Assembly: GCF_004359965.1 (NCBI RefSeq)
Contig: NZ_SMRQ01000029.1
Coordinates: 1 to 48,348 of the forward strand
Reading direction: 5' to 3'
DNA length: 48,348 nt
DNA from: Cognatilysobacter segetis
GTDB lineage: Bacteria > Pseudomonadota > Gammaproteobacteria > Xanthomonadales > Xanthomonadaceae
Shown: positions 23,964 through 36,068 of the stretch, piece by piece
How positions within the stretch are numbered: the first letter of the stretch is position 1
Layout: each line of letters begins with the position of its first letter
Notes under the pieces: model-generated
Seen by the model: only the letters and a program-made list of their open reading frames with translations
The model's database searches: none
Told to the model about the DNA's origin: nothing
Position numbers and translations under genes: made by a program

Positions 23964-24962
23964 TTAAACCACCCGTGCGCGCAACAGGTCGTGAATGTTG
24001 AGCGCGCCGACCACCCGCCCTTCAGCGTCGACCACGAGCAGACCGTTGATCTTGTACTGCTCCATCACGTGCGCGGCCTCCACGGCGAGCACGTCGGCGC
24101 CGATCGTGCGTGGCTGGCGCGTCATCACCTGTGCGATCGGCGTGGCGCGCATGTCGAGCTGCGCATCGTCGAGGGTGCGGCGCAGGTCGCCGTCGGTGAA
24201 GACGCCGAGCAGGCGCCTGTCGGCGTCCGCGACCGCGGTGAGGCCGAGCCGTTTCTGGCTCATCTCCACCAGCGCTTCGCTCACGGTGGCATCGGGGCCG
24301 ACCACCGGCAGCGCGTCGCCGGCGTGCATGACGTCCGCGATGTGCAGCAGCAGACGGCGACCGAGCGCGCCGGCGGGGTGCGAGCGTGCGAAGTCGTCGG
24401 CGGTGAAGCCGCGCGCCTCCAGCAGTGCGACCGCCAGCGCGTCGCCCATCGCGAGCGAGGCCGTCGTGCTGGAGGTCGGCGCCAGGTGCAGCGGGCAGGC
24501 TTCGGCGGGCACGGACACGTCGAGGTGCATGTCCGCCTCGCGCGCCATCGTCGAGGCGGGCCGCCCGGTCATGGCGATCACGATGTTGCCCTGGCGCTTG
24601 AGCACGGGCATCAGCGTGAGGATCTCGTCGCTCTCGCCGGAGTAGGACAGCGCGAGCACGACGTCGGCGTCCGTGATCATGCCGAGGTCGCCGTGGGCGG
24701 CCTCGCCCGGATGGACGAAGAACGCGGGCGTGCCGGTGGAGGCGAGGGTCGCGGCGATCTTGCGCGCCACGTGGCCGGACTTGCCCATGCCGATGCAGAC
24801 CACGCGGCCGCGGGCGTCGAGCATGGCCTGGCAGGCCTGCGAGAACGCGGCGTCCAGGCGCGCGCACACGGCCGCGAGGGCGTCCGCCTCGATCGCGAAC
24901 ACGCGTCGGCCGCTGGCGGGGAAGTCGATGGGGGCCGGGGCCGTCGTGCCGTGTTCCGCCAT
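23964..24962 (-). CDS. kdsD: Arabinose-5-phosphate isomerase KdsD
   Basis: 332 residues. KdsD converts ribulose 5-phosphate to arabinose 5-phosphate, the first step to Kdo. The SIS domain (about 35-190) begins VVCIGMGKSGHVARKIAATL and continues with FVHPGEAAHGDLGMI and LSYSGESDEI. Two CBS domains fill 210-330 (HAGDALPVVGPDATVSEAL; GVFTDGDLRRTL). GAAAGGACC before the ATG at 24962 serves as ribosome-binding site. It is the first gene of the kdsD-to-mgtE minus-strand block and is divergent from ibaG. Confidence 0.96.
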   Translation of the reverse strand: MAEHGTTAPAPIDFPASGRRVFAIEADALAAVCARLDAAFSQACQAMLDARGRVVCIGMGKSGHVARKIAATLASTGTPAFFVHPGEAAHGDLGMITDADVVLALSYSGESDEILTLMPVLKRQGNIVIAMTGRPASTMAREADMHLDVSVPAEACPLHLAPTSSTTASLAMGDALAVALLEARGFTADDFARSHPAGALGRRLLLHIADVMHAGDALPVVGPDATVSEALVEMSQKRLGLTAVADADRRLLGVFTDGDLRRTLDDAQLDMRATPIAQVMTRQPRTIGADVLAVEAAHVMEQYKINGLLVVDAEGRVVGALNIHDLLRARVV

Positions 24963-24985
24963 TTCGGACGGGGGTCCTTTCCGCT

Positions 24986-24991
24986 AGGCTA
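24986..24991 (-). promoter_or_regulatory. Weak -10-like element upstream of kdsD (TAGCCT)
   Basis: TAGCCT on the minus strand lies 23 nt before the kdsD ATG in the 94-base divergent gap. It keeps only the TA....T frame and no -35 is visible, so this is a weak call. No better element was found for ibaG on the other strand. Confidence 0.2.
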
Positions 24992-25056
24992 ATCCGTCCA
25001 GTTTAAGCGGTCCGGCCGTTCCGCGCCCGGCGCCGCCCTTGCCGACAGGTAGTGCA

Positions 25057-26584
<1,528 letters not shown>

Positions 26585-26604
26585 TCGCCAGCGGCAACGC
26601 CAAC

Positions 26605-26633
26605 AAAAAAGCCCCGCCGATGCGGGGCTTTTT
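26605..26633. terminator. Bidirectional rho-independent terminator between murA and DUF3108
   Basis: Stem GCCCCGC / GCGGGGC (26611-26617 with 26622-26628) with a CGAT loop, preceded by six A and followed by five T. It should end murA transcripts on the plus strand and the convergent DUF3108 transcript on the minus strand. It is the strongest terminator in the window. Confidence 0.9.
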
Positions 26634-26650
26634 CGTGGCCGTCGGATCGC

Positions 26651-27322
26651 TTACTGGGCGATCCGCAGGTCGATGGTGTCGCCGTCGTCCACCTGCATGA
26701 TGCGCACCGGCACCGGCACGCCCGGCACCACCCACAGCGTGGTCTTCTTGCCGCCGCCCGTGCTCACCACCTTCGTCGCCTGCTGCGACTTGCCGCCGAC
26801 CGTGACCGCGTCCTTGCCGGCGACGGTATAGGTCAGGTCGCGCGCCTTGCCGTTGTCGACCATGCGGTAGCGCAGCGGCTTGCCGGCGGTCGCGTCGCGC
26901 GCGATCGCCAGGTTCACGAGCAGCGCGTCGAGGTCCCCCTTGCGCAGCGCGATCGGGCCGGCGCGATCGGCCTTCACGTCGCCCGACCACGTCGCGACGC
27001 CGCGCGACCAGTCGTAGCTCGCCTTCTTGTTCGACTTCTTGATCAGCAGCTTGTTGCTGTCGGTGCCCGACAGCGGGCGCAGCACGCCGCCGTCCTCGTC
27101 GAACACGGTCGTCTGGACCAGGTTCGCCATCTGGTTGTGGATTTCGAGCGTGTAGCGCCACTGGCCATTGCCCGCGGGCTCGATGGCCATGCGGCCCGTC
27201 GCCTTCATGCCCATGTAGTTCGCCTGGTACGGCGCGCTGAACGGCTGCGCGGCGAAGGCGGGCGCGCCGATGAGGGCGAGCGAGGCGGCCAGTACGGCGC
27301 CGCGGAGGAACGTCTTCGTCAT
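26651..27322 (-). CDS. DUF3108 exported protein (second of a tandem pair)
   Basis: 223 residues with a clear Sec signal peptide cleaved after about residue 24 (APAFAAQPF). The rest is a DUF3108 domain: FSAPYQANYMGMKATG, ASYDWSRGVATWSGDVK, ALLVNLAIARD and VPVRIMQVDDGDTIDLRI. Function unknown; a periplasmic lipocalin-like beta structure has been suggested for the family. It starts 4 bases after the stop of the first DUF3108 gene and aligns with it along the whole length (YDWS, ATW-GDVK, ATLEND-like end), so the two are ancient paralogues and not identical copies. Confidence 0.88.
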   Translation of the reverse strand: MTKTFLRGAVLAASLALIGAPAFAAQPFSAPYQANYMGMKATGRMAIEPAGNGQWRYTLEIHNQMANLVQTTVFDEDGGVLRPLSGTDSNKLLIKKSNKKASYDWSRGVATWSGDVKADRAGPIALRKGDLDALLVNLAIARDATAGKPLRYRMVDNGKARDLTYTVAGKDAVTVGGKSQQATKVVSTGGGKKTTLWVVPGVPVPVRIMQVDDGDTIDLRIAQ

Positions 27323-27326
27323 GTGG

Positions 27327-28031
27327 TCAGGCTCCCTTGTATTCGACGAGGCGAAGATCGTAGGTGTCTTCGCCGTTTTCACGTTGCAGGATGCGGATCG
27401 GCGTCGGAACGCCGTCCGCGACCCAGATCGAGGTCTGCTCGGCGCCGGACTGGACCCGGTCGACGCGCAGCGCGCTGTAGCGCAACTCGCCGACGCTCAT
27501 GTCCTCCGGCGTGGCGGACACGACGTACTGCTGCACGCGGGCGCGACCGCTGTCCACGTACCGGTACTGAAGCGTCTGCCCCGGCTGCGCGTCGCGGATC
27601 ACCGCGAGGTTGATCAGCAGGCCGCTCATGTCGCCCGGCTGCAGATCCACCGGCGACCGGCGGGTCTTCTTCACATCCCCGGTCCAGGTCGCCTTGCGAG
27701 CCGACCAATCGTAGATACCGGTGGTCTGCTTCCGCGTGAACAGGACTTTGCGCACCGTGCTCTGGGCGATCGGTCGATAGGCGCCGTTCACCTCGTCGAA
27801 GACGGTGCTCTGCTGAGCGTTCAGTCCGGCGAGTCCGATCAGGCCCTTGCCGTCCATCACCAGGTCGACGCGCCAGCGGCCGCCGTCGGGCGCCACCGAC
27901 AGGGTGGCGACGCCGAGCGCGCGGCCTCCGCGGTAGACGTCGTAGGTGGCACGGAACGGTTCCACGGCCTGCGCGAGCCCGGCGACCCACAGCAGGGCGG
28001 CGGCCAGCCCCCACCGCGTGAACGTCCTCAT
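27327..28031 (-). CDS. DUF3108 exported protein (first of a tandem pair)
   Basis: 234 residues with an N-terminal signal peptide (WGLAAALLWVAGLAQAVEP, cleavage near 23). The DUF3108 body shows FRATYDVYRGGRALG, GIYDWSARKATWTGDVKK, LLINLAVIRDAQPG and PIRILQRENGEDTYDLRL. The ATG overlaps the purN stop (ATGA), so it is translated from the purMN transcript. purN followed by DUF3108 is a frequent neighbourhood in gammaproteobacteria, with no known metabolic reason. Confidence 0.9.
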   Translation of the reverse strand: MRTFTRWGLAAALLWVAGLAQAVEPFRATYDVYRGGRALGVATLSVAPDGGRWRVDLVMDGKGLIGLAGLNAQQSTVFDEVNGAYRPIAQSTVRKVLFTRKQTTGIYDWSARKATWTGDVKKTRRSPVDLQPGDMSGLLINLAVIRDAQPGQTLQYRYVDSGRARVQQYVVSATPEDMSVGELRYSALRVDRVQSGAEQTSIWVADGVPTPIRILQRENGEDTYDLRLVEYKGA

Positions 28032-28699
28032 GCCTCGATCTCCACGAGTTCGGTGCCCGCGAGCTGCAGCGGCCGCGCGAGCCGGCGGCCGTCGAGCATG
28101 ACCGAACCGCCGTCGAGTCGCAGGCGGCGCGCCGCGAACAGCCCCAGTGTCGCCAGCAGCAGCGGGTGCTCGCGGTCCAGCACGCGAGCGGCGAGCGCGG
28201 CGGCGTCCTCACCCGGCACCACGGCCACGCGCGTTTGCGCGATCACCGGCCCGCCATCGAGTTCCGCGCTCACGAAATGCACGCTGGCGCCGTGTTCGAG
28301 TGCGCCCGCCGCGAGCGCCTGCTCGTGCGTGCGCAGGCCCTTGAACAGCGGCAGCAACGACGGATGGATATTGATCATGCGGCCCTTCCATGCCTCGACC
28401 TGGGCGGCGCCCAGCAGGCGCATGTATCCGGCGCAGACGATGAGGTCGGGCTGAACCGCCTCGATCGCCTCGAACAGCGCGGCGTCGAATCCGTCGCGGG
28501 AATCGAAGTGCGCGGGCGTCACGGCGACCGCCGCGATGCCGGCGCCGCGCGCGCGTTCCAGTGCCTTCGCGCCGGCCCGGTCGGAGAACACGCCGACCAC
28601 GGTGGCATCGAGGACGCCGTCGCCGATGGCGTCGAGGATCGCCTGCAGGTTGCTGCCGCGGCCGGAGGCGAGGACCGCCAGACGCAGGGGCGCGGCCAT
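28028..28699 (-). CDS. purN: Phosphoribosylglycinamide formyltransferase
   Basis: 223 residues. PurN transfers the formyl group of 10-formyltetrahydrofolate to GAR in purine synthesis. LAVLASGRGSNLQAILDAI binds phosphate, CAGYMRLL and NIHPSLLPLFKG contain the catalytic Asn and His, and ELDGGPVIAQ carries the catalytic Asp. The ATG at 28699 overlaps the purM stop (TGATG). It is about 10 residues longer than the E. coli enzyme. Confidence 0.96.
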   Translation of the reverse strand: MAAPLRLAVLASGRGSNLQAILDAIGDGVLDATVVGVFSDRAGAKALERARGAGIAAVAVTPAHFDSRDGFDAALFEAIEAVQPDLIVCAGYMRLLGAAQVEAWKGRMINIHPSLLPLFKGLRTHEQALAAGALEHGASVHFVSAELDGGPVIAQTRVAVVPGEDAAALAARVLDREHPLLLATLGLFAARRLRLDGGSVMLDGRRLARPLQLAGTELVEIEA

Positions 28700-29739
28700 C
28701 AGCCGATGCGCACGCGCTCGCCGTCCGCGCGGACGACCCGGCCGATCGGGCGGTGCGCGAGGCCGAGGCGGTCGAGGTCGCCCGCGACGGCCGCCACGTC
28801 GTCCGGCGACACCACCAGCACGAAGCCGATGCCGCAGTTGAACGTGCGCCACATCTCCTCGTCTGCGACGGCGCCTTCGCGCTGCAGCCAGTCGAACACC
28901 GGCGGCAGGACGATCGCGCTGGCGTCGATGTCGAGGCCGAGCCCTGCGGGGATCACGCGGATGATGTTCTCGGTGAGGCCGCCGCCGGTGATGTGCGCCA
29001 TCGCGTGCAGGTCGTGCGCGGCGAGCAGTTCGAGCACCGGCTTCACGTAGAGGGCGGTCGGCGCCATCAGCGCGTCGACCAGCTTCACGCCGCCGATGTC
29101 GAGATCGGCGGGGCGGCCGGCGCGGTCGTAGATCCGGCGCACCAGCGAATAGCCGTTCGAATGCGGGCCACTGGAGGCGATGCCGACCAGCACGTCGCCC
29201 TCGCGCACCTTCGCGCCGTCCAGCAGCTTCGACTTCTCGACCGCCGCCACGCAGAAGCCCGCGAGGTCGTACTCGCCCGGCGCGTACATGTCGGGCATCT
29301 CGGCGGTCTCGCCGCCGATCAGCGCGCAACCGGAGAGCTCGCAGCCGCGCGCGATGCCGCCGACGACCGCCGCGGCGGTGTCCACGTCCAGCTTGCCGGT
29401 GGCGAAGTAGTCGAGGAAGAACAGCGGCTCGGCGCCCTGGACCAGCACGTCGTTCACGCACATCGCCACCAGGTCGATGCCGATGGTGTCGTGGCGGCCG
29501 AGCTGCTGCGCCAGCTTGAGCTTGGTGCCCACGCCGTCGGTGCCGGACACCAGCACCGGCTCGCGGTACTTGCCCGACAAGTCGAACAGCGCGCCGAAGC
29601 CGCCGAGCCCGCCCATCACCTCGGGACGGAAGCTGCGCCTGACCAGCGGCTTGATGCGCTCGACGAGCTCGTTGCCCGCGTCGATGTCGACGCCGGCCTC
29701 GCGGTAGGTGAGCGGGGCGCGGTCGGAGGACTGGGACAC
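28699..29739 (-). CDS. purM: Phosphoribosylformylglycinamidine cyclo-ligase
   Basis: 346 residues, matching the 345 of E. coli. PurM closes the imidazole ring of AIR using [24 protein letters not shown] opens the ATP-grasp-like N-terminal part, [13 protein letters not shown] and [20 protein letters not shown] follow, and [16 protein letters not shown] is near the end. The GTG at 29739 is chosen because it gives the family length; no ATG lies near it. A TAGAAT element stands 32 nt upstream. purM, purN and the two DUF3108 genes form one coupled unit. Confidence 0.96.
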   Translation of the reverse strand: MSQSSDRAPLTYREAGVDIDAGNELVERIKPLVRRSFRPEVMGGLGGFGALFDLSGKYREPVLVSGTDGVGTKLKLAQQLGRHDTIGIDLVAMCVNDVLVQGAEPLFFLDYFATGKLDVDTAAAVVGGIARGCELSGCALIGGETAEMPDMYAPGEYDLAGFCVAAVEKSKLLDGAKVREGDVLVGIASSGPHSNGYSLVRRIYDRAGRPADLDIGGVKLVDALMAPTALYVKPVLELLAAHDLHAMAHITGGGLTENIIRVIPAGLGLDIDASAIVLPPVFDWLQREGAVADEEMWRTFNCGIGFVLVVSPDDVAAVAGDLDRLGLAHRPIGRVVRADGERVRIG

Positions 29740-29771
29740 GGCGGTCTCGGCGATCGTGTGAAGAGCCCGCG

Positions 29772-29777
29772 ATTCTA
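29772..29777 (-). promoter_or_regulatory. Candidate purM -10 element (TAGAAT)
   Basis: TAGAAT, five of six -10 positions, in the context GGTAGAATCG, lies 32 nt before the purM GTG. The same GGTAGAAT string occurs before the M20 peptidase gene (40815-40822). No -35 match was found at the usual distance. Confidence 0.42.
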
Positions 29778-29865
29778 CCAGCGCGCACCGCCGCGGCCGG
29801 CCGCCGTGGACGGCCCGGCGGCGCTGCGGCACCATGTCCGGCCTGTCCACGACCCCTGGCTGGCG

Positions 29866-30939
29866 ATGGCGCGCGCGTCCCGATTCCTCTCCGCATTCCT
29901 CCTGCTCGCCTTCAGCACCGTCGTGCTGGCGCAACGCGTGGAGGGTTCCCGGGCGCAGGCGTCCGGCCCGTACTCGGCCGAAGTCGTCGTCAACAACCAG
30001 ACCGATGCCCAGCGCAATACCGGCTTCGCGCGTGGCCTGCTGCAGGTGCTGCAGCGGGTGACGGGCGACCGCTCGGTGAACCAGAAGCCGGGCGTCGGCG
30101 ACGAACTGCGCCGCGCGCGGCAGTACGTCGACCACTACGACTTCCGCCAGGACGAGGGCATCGGCCCGACCGGCGCACCGACCTACAACACGACCCTCGT
30201 CGTCCAGTACGACCCGAAGAAGGTCGACGAGATCATCAGCACGCTGGGCCTGCAGTCCTGGCCGACGCCGCGCCCGAAGCCGGTGCTCTGGCTCGCCATC
30301 GACGACGGCTCCGGCCCGCGCCTGGTCGGGCTGAACAAGAGCGGTGCCGCGCGGCCGGTGCTGGATCGCGCCAAGCAGCGTGGCTACTCGCTGGGCCTGC
30401 CCGCGGGCACGGCCGCCGAGCAGGCGCTGGTCGGGTCGATCTGGCGCGGCGACACCGCGGCGATCGCGCGCGCCTCGTCGAAGTACGCACCGCCGATGCA
30501 GCTGATCGGCAAGCTCTACCGGACCGTCGCGGGCGGCTGGCAGGCGGAATGGACCTTCCTCGACAGCGGCCGCCAGCTCGCCAAGACCGCGACCTACGAC
30601 CGCGACGCCCGCCGCGCCATGGCCGGCGGCGCCGACATCGCGGCCGATGCGCTGATCCGCAAGTACGCCAAGCCCGGCAAGACGCTGGGGCCGCCGGGGC
30701 GTTACGTGGTGACGATCACCGGCGTGAACAGCACCGACGACTTCATCCGCCTGGCCGCGTATCTCGAACGCAGCGCGGTCGTGAAGCGCGCGACCGCGCT
30801 GCGCGCCACGCCCGATGGCCTGACCTACGAGCTGGAGCTCGTCAGCGGCGTCGCCGGGTTCTCGAAGGCGGTCGCGAAGGACGGCGTGCTGGAGCCGGTG
30901 GGCGACGACGACGCGACGACCACCTTCCGCCTCCGCTGA
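29866..30939 (+). CDS. DUF2066 exported protein
   Basis: 357 residues with a signal peptide ([20 protein letters not shown], cleavage near residue 24). DUF2066 proteins are gammaproteobacterial envelope proteins of unknown function. The pattern [60 protein letters not shown] and the C-terminal [19 protein letters not shown]-like part fit the family. The ATG at 29866 is the only start before the signal peptide. It overlaps perM by one base (TGATG), and the DUF2066-perM-hda order, divergent from purMN, is conserved in Pseudomonas and xanthomonads. Confidence 0.87.
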   Translation: MARASRFLSAFLLLAFSTVVLAQRVEGSRAQASGPYSAEVVVNNQTDAQRNTGFARGLLQVLQRVTGDRSVNQKPGVGDELRRARQYVDHYDFRQDEGIGPTGAPTYNTTLVVQYDPKKVDEIISTLGLQSWPTPRPKPVLWLAIDDGSGPRLVGLNKSGAARPVLDRAKQRGYSLGLPAGTAAEQALVGSIWRGDTAAIARASSKYAPPMQLIGKLYRTVAGGWQAEWTFLDSGRQLAKTATYDRDARRAMAGGADIAADALIRKYAKPGKTLGPPGRYVVTITGVNSTDDFIRLAAYLERSAVVKRATALRATPDGLTYELELVSGVAGFSKAVAKDGVLEPVGDDDATTTFRLR

Positions 30940-32063
30940 TGCACGCGCCGGCGCTCGACGACATCGCGCGCTTCCTCCGCCGCCTGCAATGGGCGGCGGC
31001 GGTCGCGCTCGCGGGCTGGCTGCTCTGGCTGCTCGCACCGGTGCTGACGCCGTTCGCGATCGCCGCGCTGCTGGGCTGGCTCGGCGATCCGATCGTCGAC
31101 CGGATGGAAGCGCGCGGGCGCAGCCGGGGCACCGCGGTCGCGATCGTGTTCATCGTCATGACGCTCGCCGTGCTCGCGGTGATGCTGGTGCTGGTGCCCG
31201 CGCTGGAGCGGCAGATCGTCACGCTGGTGCAGTCGATCCCGCATTACCGCGACTGGGTCGTGGGTACCGCGGTGCCGTGGGTGGAGACCCGCACGGGATT
31301 CCAGCTGCAGGCGTGGCTCGACCTCGACCACCTCGTCGAGCTCGCGCGCACGCACTGGGAGCGCGCCGGCGGCGTCGCGGCCGCGATGCTCGGCTATCTG
31401 TCGCGCTCGGGCTTCGCGCTGATCGGCCTGCTCGCCAACGTCGTGCTGCTGCCCGTGCTGACGTTCTTCTTCCTGCGCGATTGGGACCTGCTCGTCGAGC
31501 GCGTCGCCTCGCTGGTGCCCCGTGCGCACCTGCCGGTCGTGGCGCGACTGGCGAAGGAATCCAGCGACGTCCTCGGCGCGTTCCTGCGCGGCCAGTTCCT
31601 CGTGATGCTGATCCTGGGCGTGATGTACGGGGTCGGCCTGTGGCTGGTCGGGCTCGACCTCGGGATCCTGATCGGCCTGACCTCGGGCCTGCTGACGTTC
31701 GTGCCGTACCTCGGCCCCACCAGCGGCATCGTGCTGGGCCTCGTGGCCGCGCTGGTGCAGTTCGGCGACTGGCAGCACATGGCGGGCGTGCTCGCGGTGT
31801 TCGGCGTCGGCCAGATCATCGAGAGCTACGTGCTGACGCCGAAGCTGGTGGGCGACCGCATCGGCCTGCACCCGATGGCGGTGATCTTCGCGGTGCTCGC
31901 CGGCGGGCAGCTGTTCGGTTTCCTCGGCATGCTGCTGGCGCTGCCGGTGGCGGCGGTGGCCAATGTGCTGCTGCGCTACGCGCACGAGCGCTATCGCGAG
32001 AGCCGGCTCTATGCGGGCGACGCCCCCGTCATCGTGACCGACGCGGGCCACGGGCCGGCCTGA
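30939..32063 (+). CDS. perM: AI-2E family transporter (PerM-like permease)
   Basis: 374 residues with about eight hydrophobic segments: two at 15-60, one near 65-85, and a cluster from 150 to 350. [13 protein letters not shown] and the C-terminal [37 protein letters not shown] are hallmarks of the AI-2E exporter/PerM family (formerly UPF0118). The substrate is unknown; the family name comes from one AI-2 exporter and should not be taken as proof. Both ends overlap neighbours by one base (TGATG), so DUF2066, perM and hda are translationally coupled. Confidence 0.92.
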   Translation: MHAPALDDIARFLRRLQWAAAVALAGWLLWLLAPVLTPFAIAALLGWLGDPIVDRMEARGRSRGTAVAIVFIVMTLAVLAVMLVLVPALERQIVTLVQSIPHYRDWVVGTAVPWVETRTGFQLQAWLDLDHLVELARTHWERAGGVAAAMLGYLSRSGFALIGLLANVVLLPVLTFFFLRDWDLLVERVASLVPRAHLPVVARLAKESSDVLGAFLRGQFLVMLILGVMYGVGLWLVGLDLGILIGLTSGLLTFVPYLGPTSGIVLGLVAALVQFGDWQHMAGVLAVFGVGQIIESYVLTPKLVGDRIGLHPMAVIFAVLAGGQLFGFLGMLLALPVAAVANVLLRYAHERYRESRLYAGDAPVIVTDAGHGPA

Positions 32064-32773
32064 TGCCGACCGGCCGTCACGTGCCGCAGCTGCCGCTGGC
32101 GCTGCGGTATCCGCCCGACCAGCGCCTGGAAACGTTCGTCGCCGCGCCCGACGGCGCGCTGGCGCTGCTCGCGGCGGTGGCCGACGGCACGTCGCAGGAC
32201 TGGCTCTACCTGAGCGGCCCGACCGGCGCCGGCAAGACCCATCTGCTGCTGGGGGCCTGCGCGCAGGCACTCGAGGCGGGCCGGCGGCCGGCCTACCTGC
32301 GGCTCACCGGGCTGGCCGGGCGCGTCGGCGATGCGCTGCAGTCGCTGGAAGGCATGGACCTCGTCGCGCTCGACGACCTCGACGCCGTCGCGGGCGAACG
32401 GCCGGACGAAGTCGCGCTGTTCGACTTCCACAACCGCGCACGCGCGGCCGGGACCCGCGTGGCCTACGCCGCCAGCGTGCGGCCGGATGCGCTCGGGCTC
32501 TCGCTGCCCGACCTGCGCTCGCGCCTCGGCCAGTGCATCGGCATCGCGCTGCAGCCGCCGGGCGACGACGCGCGTCGCGAGGTGCTCCGTCAGCGCGCGC
32601 AGCGCCGCGGGCTGGCGGTGGATGACGTCGCGATCGACTGGCTGATGCGTCGCGTGGACCGCGACCTCGGCAGCCTGACGCAGCTGTTCGACCGCCTCGA
32701 CCGCGAGGCGCTCGCGGCGCAGCGCCGGCTCACCGTCCCGTTCCTGCGCGACGTGCTCGGCCCCGATCTCTGA
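32063..32773 (+). CDS. hda: DnaA regulatory inactivator Hda
   Basis: 236 residues of the DnaA-like AAA+ family without a DNA-binding domain. Hda with the replication clamp stimulates ATP hydrolysis by DnaA and so limits initiation. The clamp-binding motif QLPLAL lies at residues 9-14. Walker A is GPTGAGKT (52-59), a complete P-loop, followed by LVALDDLDAV (Walker B) and LPDLRSRLGQCIGIAL (sensor/arginine finger region). The order perM-hda is typical. The ATG overlaps the perM stop. Confidence 0.92.
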   Translation: MPTGRHVPQLPLALRYPPDQRLETFVAAPDGALALLAAVADGTSQDWLYLSGPTGAGKTHLLLGACAQALEAGRRPAYLRLTGLAGRVGDALQSLEGMDLVALDDLDAVAGERPDEVALFDFHNRARAAGTRVAYAASVRPDALGLSLPDLRSRLGQCIGIALQPPGDDARREVLRQRAQRRGLAVDDVAIDWLMRRVDRDLGSLTQLFDRLDREALAAQRRLTVPFLRDVLGPDL

Positions 32774-32779
32774 GCCGGG

Positions 32780-33052
32780 CTATTCGGCCGTCACCGGGTC
32801 GATGATGCTGCTCACCTTCGAGATGCGATCGGCGGGAAACCCGCCGCGCGTCGCGTGCTCGCGGATCAGCGCTTCGCTCGGCGCGGTGTAGACGCAGTAG
32901 ACGCGGTCGTCGGTGACGTAGCTCTGCACCCACTGGATATGCGGGCCGAGCTCGTCGAGCACGCTGCAGGACTTCTGCGAGATCGCCTTCAGTTCCTGCG
33001 GGGACAGCGATCCGGCACCGGGGATGTTGCGTTCGATGACGTAGCGCGGCAT
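32780..33052 (-). CDS. DUF4242 small protein
   Basis: 90 residues: MPRYVIERNIPGAGSLS at the start, then WVQSYVTDDRVYCVYTAPSEALIREHA, which is the DUF4242 ferredoxin-like fold. Relatives include the nickel-binding SCO4226; most are uncharacterised. Two Cys (SCSVL and VYCVY) and one His are present. No signal peptide. It converges with hda 6 bases away. The 5' untranslated part folds into a hairpin over its Shine-Dalgarno sequence (see 33059-33076), so translation may be regulated. Confidence 0.82.
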   Translation of the reverse strand: MPRYVIERNIPGAGSLSPQELKAISQKSCSVLDELGPHIQWVQSYVTDDRVYCVYTAPSEALIREHATRGGFPADRISKVSSIIDPVTAE

Positions 33053-33058
33053 GGCGGC

Positions 33059-33086
33059 GGCTCCGTGGAAGGAGCCTTCGACTGTA
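33059..33086 (-). promoter_or_regulatory. Candidate promoter and SD-sequestering hairpin of the DUF4242 gene
   Basis: On the minus strand a TACAGT -10-like hexamer (33086-33081) predicts a start near 33075. The mRNA would then open with GGCTCC-TTCCAC-GGAGCC (33076-33059), a 6-bp perfect stem. The 3' arm contains GGAG, the Shine-Dalgarno sequence 8 nt before the ATG. The site would be hidden in the folded form. Confidence 0.4.
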
Positions 33087-33125
33087 CGCCGCGTCCCCGG
33101 CGCCGCCGCGCCAGTGGTCGGCCCG

Positions 33126-34846
<1,721 letters not shown>

Positions 34847-34879
34847 TGCGACTCCGCGCGGCGACGGCCGCGAGGCGAC

Positions 34880-34907
34880 AGGGTAGCGGGGCGGCGTCGG
34901 CGTGCAA
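34880..34907 (-). promoter_or_regulatory. Candidate amgK promoter
   Basis: TACCCT (34885-34880) on the minus strand matches four of six -10 positions; TTGCAC (34907-34902) lies 16 nt upstream and keeps the TTG of a -35. The start would be about 27 nt before the amgK ATG. Confidence 0.33.
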
Positions 34908-34931
34908 TCGCGGACGCGCCCCGCGCCGTGT

Positions 34932-35906
34932 TCACGGCAGGCTGGTGTCGCCGATCGACTGCAGCCAGTCGTCGTCCGACCCCTCGGCGACGCCCTCGAA
35001 CAGCACCGTGGACAGGTAGCGCTCGCCGGTGTCCGGGAGCATGGTCAGGATGACCGACCCCTCCGGTGCCGACTCGGCCACGCGCAGCGCCGCGGCGGCG
35101 GTCGCGCCGGCGGAGATGCCGACGAAGAGGCCTTCCTCGGCGGCGAGCCGGCGCGCGGTGTCGCGGGCGAGGGTGTCGTCGATCTTGAGGATGTCGTCGA
35201 CGACCGAGCGGTCCAGCACCTCGGGGATGAAGTCCGGCGTCCAGCCCTGGATCTTGTGCGGCTGCCACGGCTCGCCGGACAGCAGCGCGGCACCGGCCGG
35301 CTCGGCCGCGATTACCTTGATGCCCGGCCGGGCGCGCTTGAGCACCTGGCCCGCGCCCGTGATCGTGCCGCCGGTGCCCCAGCCGCTGACGAAACAGTCC
35401 AGGCGGCGGCCGGCGAAGTCCTGCAGGATCTCCGGACCGGTGGTGCTGCGGTGGAAGGCCGGGTTCGCCTCGTTCTCGAACTGGCGCGCGAGGAACCAGC
35501 CGTGCTTCTCCGCGAGCTCCCGCGCCCGGCGCACCATGCCCGTGCCGCGCTCGGCCGCCGGTGTCAGGATCACCTTCGCGCCGTACGCGCGCATCAGCTT
35601 GCGGCGCTCGATGGAGAACGTCTCCGTCATTACCGCCACGAACTTGTAGCCGCGCGCGGCGGCCACCATCGCGAGCGCGATGCCGGTGTTGCCGGAGGTC
35701 GCCTCCACGATCGTGTCGCCGGGCTTGAGCAGGCCGCGCTGCTCGGCGTCGAGCACGATGGCCAGCGCCAGCCGGTCCTTGACCGAGCCGCCGGGATTGA
35801 ACGATTCGACCTTCGCGTAAAGGGTGACGTTCGACGGCGCGACGCGCTGGAGGCGGACGATCGGCGTGCGGCCGATCGTGTCGAGGATGCTGTCGTGAAG
35901 GGCCAT
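34932..35906 (-). CDS. cysK: Cysteine synthase A
   Basis: 324 residues of the PLP fold-type II family. CysK makes L-cysteine from O-acetylserine and sulfide. The PLP Lys is Lys43 in [27 protein letters not shown] binds substrate, [16 protein letters not shown] binds the PLP phosphate, and [16 protein letters not shown] matches the C-terminal region. The C-terminus ends [10 protein letters not shown]. It diverges from the cysD-cysNC sulfate-activation operon, so both ends of sulfur assimilation meet here. Distinction from CysM is by overall similarity to CysK, with good but not full certainty. Confidence 0.93.
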   Translation of the reverse strand: MALHDSILDTIGRTPIVRLQRVAPSNVTLYAKVESFNPGGSVKDRLALAIVLDAEQRGLLKPGDTIVEATSGNTGIALAMVAAARGYKFVAVMTETFSIERRKLMRAYGAKVILTPAAERGTGMVRRARELAEKHGWFLARQFENEANPAFHRSTTGPEILQDFAGRRLDCFVSGWGTGGTITGAGQVLKRARPGIKVIAAEPAGAALLSGEPWQPHKIQGWTPDFIPEVLDRSVVDDILKIDDTLARDTARRLAAEEGLFVGISAGATAAAALRVAESAPEGSVILTMLPDTGERYLSTVLFEGVAEGSDDDWLQSIGDTSLP

Positions 35907-35949
35907 GGCGGTGGCTCGCGGGGGAGGACCGCTAGGGTGCAGCCCCCAG

Positions 35950-35955
35950 TGTCAA
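35950..35955 (-). promoter_or_regulatory. Candidate cysK -35 element (perfect TTGACA)
   Basis: On the minus strand TTGACA at 35955-35950 is a perfect -35, 44 nt before the cysK ATG. No good -10 follows at 16-18 nt (nearest sequences GCACCCTAGCGG), so it may need an activator such as the cysteine regulator CysB; that link is inference. Confidence 0.3.
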
Positions 35956-36034
35956 ACCGGCGCGCCGCTGGTCGAACGCTGCGGCGGCACGGATCGGACA
36001 CCGACCGCCGCCACGTCCGCAGGCCGCCAGCGGC

Positions 36035-36040
36035 CATAAT
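36035..36040 (+). promoter_or_regulatory. Candidate cysD -10 element (CATAAT)
   Basis: CATAAT matches five of six -10 positions, 28 nt before the cysD ATG at 36069. No -35 match is seen 16-18 nt upstream, consistent with activator dependence but not proof of it. Confidence 0.38.
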
Positions 36041-36068
36041 CCCCGGACCGACGCACGCCCCCCGCCCG

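Noticed and set aside
24963-25056. A clear ibaG promoter in the kdsD-ibaG gap
   Set aside because: TTTAAG and TAGGCT look A/T-rich but neither has a partner at proper spacing on the plus strand, so no call was made.
28028-31038. Very long minus-strand frames running upstream of purN (to 29896) and purM (to 31038)
   Set aside because: Family-length starts inside them give complete PurN and PurM. The upstream parts are Arg/Ala-rich shadows of purM, DUF2066 and perM.
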